Shown here piece after piece: positions 58,386 to 64,000 of a stretch of DNA of 64,000 bases. The position numbers and the translations under genes were made by a program. The stretch lies in assembly GCA_027531395.1 (NCBI GenBank), contig JAPZRO010000004.1, positions 930,001-994,000 of the forward strand, given 5' to 3'. The notes below the pieces were generated by a model. The model made no database searches and was not told the origin of the DNA. It saw only the letters and a program-made list of their open reading frames with translations. This stretch comes from Porphyrobacter sp. Its GTDB lineage: Bacteria > Pseudomonadota > Alphaproteobacteria > Sphingomonadales > Sphingomonadaceae. Each line of letters begins with the position of its first letter. The stretch's first letter is position 1.

Positions 58386-58904
58386 CTACTTCGCGCTCCA
58401 CAGCGCCTCGGCCATGGCGTCGAGTTCGCTGAAGTCGAACCCGGTGCCGAGCGGATCCTTGCGGTTGAGCAGGATCCGCCGGCGCTCGGCCAGCAGCTGG
58501 CGGCGAAGGGCGTTCTGGAGCAATTGCAGGCGCATCAGCGCCTCGCCGAGCGCCGCCTCCGGATCATGCGGCCGCGCCCGCGACCAGTCCGCCTCGATCC
58601 GGCCGACACGCGCGATCACGACCTCGTTGTAGCGCTGGTGCGGTCCGCGATGGAGCGGCATTCCGGTGCGCATCGTCGCCTCCTCGCTCGCCGGAAGCAG
58701 CAGGCCATTGGCGCGGAAATCGTCGAACCCCACACGCTCGCGCCCCAGCCGGTCGAACAGCGGCCCGAAGCAGCGGCGCGACAGCAACTGGCGCGGGAGC
58801 AGATGATGGCGCTGGAGCGAAGGATCGTAACCGGGCACACCGCGGCGGTTGACCGAGCGGAAGGCGATGACAATGCGGTAACCCTTGCGCCCCTCCCCCT
58901 GCAT
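58386..58904 (-). CDS. AHH-domain nuclease-like protein
   Basis: A 172-aa protein with the AHH nuclease pattern of the HNH/endonuclease VII superfamily: HHLLPRQLLS (H33, H34), FDDFRANGLLLPASEEATMRTGMPLHRGPHQRYNEVV with H85, H89 and the YN pair. The C-terminal half is helical and charged. AHH domains are best known as toxin modules, but this one stands alone, without a secretion domain or a recognisable immunity gene. The start directly follows the stop of the upstream gene (TAG ATG), so the two are translationally linked. Confidence 0.75.
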   Translation of the reverse strand: MQGEGRKGYRIVIAFRSVNRRGVPGYDPSLQRHHLLPRQLLSRRCFGPLFDRLGRERVGFDDFRANGLLLPASEEATMRTGMPLHRGPHQRYNEVVIARVGRIEADWSRARPHDPEAALGEALMRLQLLQNALRRQLLAERRRILLNRKDPLGTGFDFSELDAMAEALWSAK

Positions 58905-59837
58905 CTACTCGCGCCTGACCCTTATGTACTGGCTGTTGCGCGAGGTCTGCATCACCAGCCTCGTCCCGTCAGGGGCGATGATGCGCTCGCTCTCGTCGAG
59001 CCCGCCGACGATCACCAGCTGGTTGATCAGCCGCACGCCTAGCCGGGTGGCGGCAATCCTGTCGGCGGAGAGCGGCGGTTCGATCCGCACTTCCTGACCG
59101 ATCCAGACATCCAGCCCGACACTCTGCAAGGCGCCGTCTGAGGTCTCCTCGAAGGCGGTGAGACCCAGCGCCGGGAAAGCCCCGCCATCCAGCCACGCCG
59201 TGATCACCGACTCGAAGAACCGCCTGCCGATCACGCTATGCGAGGGTGCCCAGTGGATCGCGACCAGGCCGGCGAAATGCTGGGTGAGGTCGCGCGCAAG
59301 ACCGAGCATCGCCTTCATCACCGGCATGCTGCGCTCCCCGCCGGCAAGGTGCGGGCCGGGAAGCACGGCGAGCGCTTCCAGCGCATCCTCGCCCTCCTGC
59401 CGGGCAAAATCGAAGCGATGGGTGATCGGCGGGACGGCAGGGCATGGTCCGGGGGCAAGGCCGCGCAGATCGAAGGTCAGCCCGTCGCGCAGCAGTTCGA
59501 GCCACACCTCGTTCTGCGCTCCGGCGCGGCCTGCGCCATGCGCCCCGCGCTCGCCGGCCGCGACCGCGAGTTCCACTCCGGCCCCGCCTGCGGGATCGTG
59601 GCTCAGAAGCACGCTCTGCTGGCGAGCCACAAAATCGAGAATCGCGGCGCGCGTGGGCCGCTTGCCGGGCATGAACAGCAAATGCAGCCCTGCGGCCCTG
59701 GCGTGCTGCGACAGTGAAATTGTCGAGGCCCCCCTTCGTCTCGCGCCTGACCGAGCCGCAATCCGGCAAATAACCTTGGCCTGTTTGGCCGCTATCGTCG
59801 AGTCCCCAAAGGGTCTCCCTGTCCCGATAGGGAACAT
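58905..59837 (-). CDS. Uncharacterised protein in the flavodoxin-AHH operon
   Basis: A 310-aa frame. The N-terminal 50 residues are basic and may be untranslated; the likely core starts near LLFMPGKRPTRAAILDFVARQQ. The C-terminal two-thirds has soluble alpha/beta character, with QHFAGLVAIHWAPSHSVIGRRFF, a VGLDVWIGQEVRIEPPLS strand region, and LGVRLINQLVIVGGLDESERI. I cannot name the family with confidence. The first ATG lies three bases after the flavodoxin stop; a later start at 59672 is possible. It is coupled to the AHH gene. Confidence 0.6.
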   Translation of the reverse strand: MFPIGTGRPFGDSTIAAKQAKVICRIAARSGARRRGASTISLSQHARAAGLHLLFMPGKRPTRAAILDFVARQQSVLLSHDPAGGAGVELAVAAGERGAHGAGRAGAQNEVWLELLRDGLTFDLRGLAPGPCPAVPPITHRFDFARQEGEDALEALAVLPGPHLAGGERSMPVMKAMLGLARDLTQHFAGLVAIHWAPSHSVIGRRFFESVITAWLDGGAFPALGLTAFEETSDGALQSVGLDVWIGQEVRIEPPLSADRIAATRLGVRLINQLVIVGGLDESERIIAPDGTRLVMQTSRNSQYIRVRRE

Positions 59838-59840
59838 ACC

Positions 59841-60335
59841 CTAGAAGATGCCGAGACGCATCCCCTCTCCCAACGCCGATCCCAGTTCACGGCATTGTTT
59901 CAGCACCTTGGCCGTTACGACCTTGGGTGCAGCAATGGCTTCGGGGGTCTGCGCGGCGAAGTTGACGATCATCGAGTCGGCCACCCGCTTAAGCCGCCAG
60001 CCGGTGGCTATCCGGTCGATCTGGCGCTGGGCGCCCTCGCCGTCCGACCCGGCAGCAATGACCGTGGCATAGGGCCGCCCCTCGATCCGGCCGAGCACCG
60101 GGTAGTAGCTGCGATCGAACATTTCTTTCATCAGACCGCTCATGCCAGCGAGGTTTTCAGGGCAGACGAACAGATAGCCCCCCGCTTCCAGCAGCGCGTC
60201 CTCGCTCACTGCATCGGCCCGCAGCAGCAGCGCGTCGCCCGCCCCCTCGGCAGCCGCGCGCGCCATCGCCTCGCTCGCGCCGGTGCGGCTGTGCCAAATT
60301 ATCAGCAGGCGGCGGTCGGGCGGGGTCTCGTGCAT
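59841..60335 (-). CDS. Flavodoxin-like NAD(P)H-dependent FMN reductase family protein
   Basis: A 164-aa flavodoxin-fold protein. LLIIWHSRTGASEAMARAAAEGA is the FMN phosphate loop. YLFVCPENLAGMSGLMKEMFDRSYYPVLGRIEGRPYATVIAAGSDG gives the second and third flavin-contact regions. The protein is short, consistent with a small reductase or electron carrier. It heads the minus-strand trio with the unknown gene and the AHH nuclease-like gene, which supports a shared process that is not understood. Confidence 0.82.
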   Translation of the reverse strand: MHETPPDRRLLIIWHSRTGASEAMARAAAEGAGDALLLRADAVSEDALLEAGGYLFVCPENLAGMSGLMKEMFDRSYYPVLGRIEGRPYATVIAAGSDGEGAQRQIDRIATGWRLKRVADSMIVNFAAQTPEAIAAPKVVTAKVLKQCRELGSALGEGMRLGIF

Positions 60336-60418
60336 GCGCCCGGGGGTGCCTCGCGTTCCTGTCGATTGTCAATCGCCTGCGCCTGTGCCTGCCTTGCGCA
60401 TTGCGCTAGGGTCATGCC

Positions 60419-62218
60419 ATGGCCTCCAGCTCGCTGTCCCCTGCCCCCCACGCCCATGTTCTCGGCGTGACGACCTCGCTTTCCGGCAAGGCGTGGCGCT
60501 GGCGTGGCGGCAATATGGAACTGGGCGCAACCGCGGCGCAGGGGCTCGATCATTCGATCCTCGACCAGCTGCTGCTGACCCGCGGCGTGGCTGAGGACGA
60601 TCTCGCCCGCCACGCCCGCCCGACCTTGCGCGATTTCCTGCCCGATCCCTCCACCTTCCGCGACATGGACACCGCCGCCGAACGGCTCGCGCAGGCGGTC
60701 ATGAGCGGCGAGCAGGTGACGATCTACGGCGACTATGATGTCGACGGCGCCACCAGCGCGGCGCTGCTGGTCGAACTGCTGCGCCAGCTGGGGCACGATG
60801 CCGGCTACTACATCCCCGACCGCCTGCTCGAAGGCTACGGCCCGAGCGGCGAGGCACTGGTGCGGCTGGCCGAGGCCGGTTCCAGCCTGATCGTGACAGT
60901 CGATTGCGGCGCGATGGCGCACGAGGCGCTGAGCATGGCCAAACGCGCCGGGGTCGATGTGATCGTGGTCGATCACCACAAGTGCTCACCCGAGCTTCCG
61001 GAAGCCGCGGCGCTGGTCAATCCCAACCGGCTCGACGAGAGCGATTTGGGTGCGGCGCATGGCCATCTTGCGGCGGTGGGCGTCGCCTTCCTGCTCGGGG
61101 TGGCGCTGGTGCGCACCCTGCGAGGCAAGGGCTGGTTCGCAGCGCGGCCCGAGCCTGACCTCAGAGGCCTGCTCGATCTCGTCGCGCTCGGCACCGTGGC
61201 CGATGTCGCCGCCCTCCACGGCCTTAACCGCGCCTTCGTGGCGCAGGGCCTCAAGGTGCTCGCCAAGCGCGAGCGCATCGGCATGGCGGCCCTCATCGAC
61301 GCGAGCCGCCTGACCCGCGCGCCGCAGGCCAGCGACCTGGGCTTCGCGCTCGGCCCGCGCATCAATGCCGGCGGGCGGATCGGCGAATCGACTCTGGGTG
61401 TAAGGCTGCTCACCACCACCGATGCCGAGGAAGCGCGCACCATCGCGATCCAGCTCTCGCAACTCAACGAGGAACGCCGGGCGATCGAGGCCGAGGTGCA
61501 GGAGGCCGCCGAGGCGCAGTTGGCAGGCCAGCACAACATGGCGGTGCAGGTGCTCGCCGGGCATGGCTGGCATCCGGGCGTGATCGGGATCGTCGCCGGG
61601 CGCATCAAGGAGAAGACCGGCAAGCCCGCGATCGTCATCGCGCTCGACGAGACGCAGGGCAAAGGCTCCGGCCGGTCGATCAGCGGGGTCGATCTGGGAG
61701 CGGCAATCATCGCCGCGCGCGAATCCGGGTTGCTGGTGGCGGGCGGCGGGCACGCAATGGCCGCAGGCCTGACGATCGAGCCTGCGCGACTTGCCGATTT
61801 CGCCGGCTTCCTCGACGAGAGGCTGGCCCGCGATGTCGAGCGTGCGCGGGCCGGAGCGGCGATGCTGCTCGATCTCGCGCTGGCGCCCGGCGGGCTGACC
61901 CCCGATCTGGTCGAGACCTTGGAGGCGGCGGGCCCCTATGGCGTGGGCTGGCCCGCGCCGCGGATCGCGGTCGGACCGGTGCGGATCGTCAAGGCAGACG
62001 TTGTCGGCAAGGATCACCTGCGGCTGGTCGCAAGCGGCAATGACGGCAAAAGCTTCAAGGCGATCGCCTTCCGCGCCGCCGAGACCGAGATGGCGCAGAC
62101 CCTGCTCCACCGCAGCGCCGGTCGCCGCTTCCACCTCGCAGGCCGGGCGCGGATCGACGACTGGGGCAACCGCCCGGCGGCGGAACTGCAGCTGGAAGAC
62201 GCCGCCTTCGCCGATTGA
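60419..62218 (+). CDS. recJ: Single-stranded-DNA-specific exonuclease RecJ
   Basis: A 599-aa 5'-3' exonuclease acting in RecF-type recombination and mismatch repair. The DHH phosphoesterase domain has TIYGDYDVDGATSAALL (metal Asp cluster) and VIVVDHHKCSPELPEA (DHH). The DHHA1 domain has HGWHPGVIGIVAGRIKEKTGKPAIVIA and VAGGGHAMAAGLTIEP. An OB-fold segment ends the protein. All motifs are intact. A CTAGGG element lies just before the ATG, without a clear -35. Confidence 0.96.
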   Translation: MASSSLSPAPHAHVLGVTTSLSGKAWRWRGGNMELGATAAQGLDHSILDQLLLTRGVAEDDLARHARPTLRDFLPDPSTFRDMDTAAERLAQAVMSGEQVTIYGDYDVDGATSAALLVELLRQLGHDAGYYIPDRLLEGYGPSGEALVRLAEAGSSLIVTVDCGAMAHEALSMAKRAGVDVIVVDHHKCSPELPEAAALVNPNRLDESDLGAAHGHLAAVGVAFLLGVALVRTLRGKGWFAARPEPDLRGLLDLVALGTVADVAALHGLNRAFVAQGLKVLAKRERIGMAALIDASRLTRAPQASDLGFALGPRINAGGRIGESTLGVRLLTTTDAEEARTIAIQLSQLNEERRAIEAEVQEAAEAQLAGQHNMAVQVLAGHGWHPGVIGIVAGRIKEKTGKPAIVIALDETQGKGSGRSISGVDLGAAIIAARESGLLVAGGGHAMAAGLTIEPARLADFAGFLDERLARDVERARAGAAMLLDLALAPGGLTPDLVETLEAAGPYGVGWPAPRIAVGPVRIVKADVVGKDHLRLVASGNDGKSFKAIAFRAAETEMAQTLLHRSAGRRFHLAGRARIDDWGNRPAAELQLEDAAFAD

Positions 62219-62262
62219 GCGGGGACTTTGACAGCAGGGCGAATTTTTTGCGCAAGTCGGGC

Positions 62263-62290
62263 TTGACCGACTCCGCCCACCCCCCTAAAG
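62263..62290 (+). promoter_or_regulatory. Promoter for tRNA-Glu
   Basis: TTGACC at 62263-62268, 16-base spacer, CTAAAG at 62285-62290, then GCGCGC. The tRNA begins 22 bases later. Confidence 0.6.
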
Positions 62291-62311
62291 GCGCGCTCTC
62301 GCAACGGACGT

Positions 62312-62386
62312 GGCCCCTTCGTCTAGCGGTCAGGACGCGGCCCTTTCACGGCTGAAACACGGGTTCGATTCCCGTAGGGGTCACCA
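62312..62386 (+). tRNA. tRNA-Glu (anticodon TTC)
   Basis: Acceptor GGCCCCT pairs with AGGGGTC (one G-U). Anticodon stem CGGCC/GGCTG encloses CTTTCAC with U33 and TTC. The T arm is ACGGG-TTCGATT-CCCGT. The 3' CCA is encoded at 62384-62386. It reads GAA and GAG codons. It has its own promoter and terminator. Confidence 0.97.
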
Positions 62387-62404
62387 CTCTTCCGGTTGCG
62401 ACAC

Positions 62405-62443
62405 GAACGGGCGGCGGGCTTCGGCTCTGCCGCCCTTTTCGTT
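62405..62443 (+). terminator. Rho-independent terminator of tRNA-Glu
   Basis: GGGCGGC at 62409-62415 pairs with GCCGCCC at 62429-62435, followed by TTTTCGTTT. Flanking ACGAA and TTCGT can extend it. It starts about 20 bases past the tRNA end. Confidence 0.88.
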
Positions 62444-62500
62444 TGTCCTACCGGTCGTCCCCGCTTTCCAGCCCCTTCGCATGGTTGTAAGGCGACGCCC

Positions 62501-63754
62501 ATGGGCATGGGCCAGAATTTTCCGGTAGCGGGCATTGCGCTGGCAGCGGTGACCTTCGTGGCGATGATGCTGCTCGGGGTCGATGCAGTGATCGCGCTTT
62601 CGGTGCTGCTCGTCTGGATCGGCTCGCTGATGGTGGCCGCCGGGCGGCCGCCCGAGCCGCCCAAACGGGTCGTGCGTCAACGGCTCGATATCGAATCGAT
62701 CCGCGACCTGATCGAGAATTTCTCCACCCCGCTGCTGATCACCGATCGCAACACCATCGCGCTCGCCAACCGCGCTGCGCGCACCATGCTGGGGCAACAC
62801 CTCGTCGGCCAGGATGCGCGGGTCGCGCTGCGCCAGCCCGAGGCGATATCGCTACTCAACGACAATCGCACCGGCGAGGCAATTGTACGCGGGCTCGTGC
62901 GCCGGAAGGACATCTGGCAGATCAACCGGCAGGAAATCGACGACCGGCTGGCGATGCTGGAACTGACGAACCAGACCGCCGAAGCCGACATCAGCCGTGC
63001 CCACACCGATTTCGTCGCCAATGCCAGCCACGAGCTGCGCACGCCGCTTGCCGCGATCCTCGGCTATGTCGAGACGCTGCGCGAGGATGAAGGCAGGGTC
63101 GATACGCCCACCGCGCAGAAATTCCTCGGCATCATCGAGCGCGAAGCCCAGCGGCTGCAGGCGCTGGTGAGCGACCTCATGAGCCTGTCGCGGGTCGAGG
63201 CGGAAAAGCACGATCTGCCCACCGAACGCATCGATCTCGCCGCGCTGGTCGAGCGCGCCGCGCGCGATGCCGCCGGTTCGGGCCGGATCGACCGGATCGT
63301 GCTCGACATCGCTACCCAGCCCTTCGTGCTCGGCGATCTGCACCAGCTCGAACAGGTGGTCCGCAATCTTGTCGACAATGCCCTCAAATACGGGGCGCAC
63401 GACAAGCTGGTGACAGTCGCGCTCGATCTGGCGCCGGGCGATCAGGCGCGCATTGCCGTCACCGACGAAGGCGAAGGCATCGCGCCAGAGCAGATCCCGC
63501 ATCTCACGCGGCGATTCTATCGCACCGATCCGGGCCGCAGCCGCGCTTCGGGCGGCACCGGACTGGGGCTTGCGATCGTGAAGCATATCGTGGAACGCCA
63601 TCGCGGACGCCTCGACATTTCCAGCGAACTGGGCAAAGGCACCCGCGTCGTGGTGCGCATACCCTTGGCGGAGGCCGAGAATCCGGATGTGGCAGAGACG
63701 CAGGAAGAGGAAGGCGGCGCACCGCACGAGGCAGAAACCCAACAACTGTCATAG
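62501..63754 (+). CDS. phoR: Phosphate-regulon-type sensor histidine kinase
   Basis: A 417-aa membrane kinase. Two membrane segments occupy about residues 8-45. A PAS-like sensor region begins RDLIENFSTPLLITDRNTIALANRAA. The kinase core has the H box FVANASHELRTPLAAILGYVE, the N box VVRNLVDNALKYG, and the G boxes DEGEGIAPEQIPHLTRRFYR and GGTGLGLAIVKHIVERH. Layout and the following PHO box plus pstC make PhoR the best call. PhoR phosphorylates PhoB when phosphate is scarce. The start at 62501 is the first Met at the membrane segment. Confidence 0.9.
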   Translation: MGMGQNFPVAGIALAAVTFVAMMLLGVDAVIALSVLLVWIGSLMVAAGRPPEPPKRVVRQRLDIESIRDLIENFSTPLLITDRNTIALANRAARTMLGQHLVGQDARVALRQPEAISLLNDNRTGEAIVRGLVRRKDIWQINRQEIDDRLAMLELTNQTAEADISRAHTDFVANASHELRTPLAAILGYVETLREDEGRVDTPTAQKFLGIIEREAQRLQALVSDLMSLSRVEAEKHDLPTERIDLAALVERAARDAAGSGRIDRIVLDIATQPFVLGDLHQLEQVVRNLVDNALKYGAHDKLVTVALDLAPGDQARIAVTDEGEGIAPEQIPHLTRRFYRTDPGRSRASGGTGLGLAIVKHIVERHRGRLDISSELGKGTRVVVRIPLAEAENPDVAETQEEEGGAPHEAETQQLS

Positions 63755-63763
63755 TAGTGTCTT
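63746..63763 (+). promoter_or_regulatory. PHO box upstream of pstC
   Basis: CTGTCAT at 63746-63752, AGTA, then GTGTCTT at 63757-63763 (5 of 7 to CTGTCAT). The 11-base repeat period is that of PhoB sites. A weaker third repeat, CTTCAAC, lies at 63768-63774. The box overlaps the last codons of phoR. Confidence 0.7.
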
Positions 63764-63768
63764 ATTTC

Positions 63769-63796
63769 TTCAACATGCGCCCGCCATGGCATAAGG
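63769..63796 (+). promoter_or_regulatory. Promoter for the pst operon
   Basis: TTCAAC at 63769-63774, 16-base spacer, ATAAGG at 63791-63796 followed by GCGCGG. The weak -35, overlapping the third PHO repeat, fits a PhoB-activated promoter. Confidence 0.5.
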
Positions 63797-63866
63797 GCGC
63801 GGCCCTTCGATTCACTCCGGTCAGCCGATTCACGCGTGCCTCCTGCGGGGAAAACAGGTTCATTCA

Positions 63867-64000
63867 ATGTCGCCGATCACGCTCATCCTGATTGCCATCG
63901 GGCTCGGCCTTGCCGGATGGCTGGCGGGCCGCGCAAAGGCGTGGAGCTTCCAGAACCCCGACCCGGCGCTGCGCCCCAAATCGCGCCCGGTCTATCATGC
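63867..64000 (+). CDS. pstC: Phosphate ABC transporter permease PstC, N-terminal part (runs off window)
   Basis: Only the first 44 codons are in the window: an N-terminal membrane helix (MSPITLILIAIGLGLAGWLAGRAKAW), then a basic loop ending RPVYH. Sphingomonad PstC proteins begin this way before their main permease helices. The PHO box and phoR upstream support the call; the identity cannot be proved from this fragment. PstC and PstA form the channel of the high-affinity phosphate importer. Confidence 0.7.
   Translation, partial: MSPITLILIAIGLGLAGWLAGRAKAWSFQNPDPALRPKSRPVYH

Overview
The window is G+C-rich bacterial chromosome, roughly two-thirds G+C by eye, packed with genes on both strands. 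Gene content points to an alphaproteobacterium, most likely Sphingomonadales (Erythrobacter/Porphyrobacter-like). Supporting signs are a DUF4170 protein, a RibB with a degenerate RibA-like tail, the long (type 2) LeuA, Coq4 proteins, an alphaproteobacterial IlvB TPP motif and a phoR-pstC order. The taxon is inferred from these families, not from a marker search. No phage, integrase, transposase, CRISPR array or rRNA operon is visible, and no stretch longer than about 300 bases is without a gene.

Layout. 1-1500: end of an elongasome operon (mrdA 3' end, rodA), then tRNA-Lys(CTT). 1717-4864: a Rieske oxygenase divergent from ribB-ribH, with a perfect 16-bp palindrome between them. 5028-7131: a small TTG-start ORF, a winged-helix regulator and convergent enolase. 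7308-9358: four coupled small membrane/envelope genes. 9442-10549: DUF4170, a GNAT enzyme, a parS-like site between convergent genes, and a small protein. 10564-15921 (minus): carA, an unknown 74-aa gene, carB, then greA. 16062-20979: GatB/YqeY-like gene, dnaG and rpoD (macromolecular-synthesis cluster), and a small membrane protein. 20976-21739: a lower-G+C island with a degenerate copy of the neighbouring desaturase 3' end.

21748-28502: sterol-desaturase-like gene, rpiB, glyA, nrdR, trmJ, rpsD, a quinone-reductase-like flavoprotein and chorismate mutase. 28555-37919 (minus): S9 peptidase, tgt, an outer-membrane protein, an ABC exporter pair, queA, cyclophilin, coaD, ispA and xseB; tgt and queA both serve queuosine synthesis. 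37988-41773: two membrane proteins, purL and DUF3052. 41778-46399 (minus): two tandem coq4 genes, an acyltransferase and serB; serB overlaps head-to-head with miaA. 47487-55207: ilvB, ilvN and ilvC, then YceI, an FMN-dependent hydroxyacid oxidase, a lipoprotein and leuA. The branched-chain genes are completed by leuA, which is preceded by a leucine-rich leader peptide. 55289-60335: DUF2189, amidohydrolase, nitronate-monooxygenase-like enzyme, and a minus-strand trio (flavodoxin-like, unknown, AHH nuclease-like). 60419-64000: recJ, tRNA-Glu(TTC), phoR and the start of pstC behind a PHO box.

The strongest leads for a second look are these: a RibB with an N-terminal helix-turn-helix next to a palindromic operator-like site; the parS-like site; the leuA leader peptide; the foreign-looking gene translationally coupled between carA and carB; the island with a displaced gene end; tandem Coq4 proteins; and a promoter signature shared by ten transcription units.
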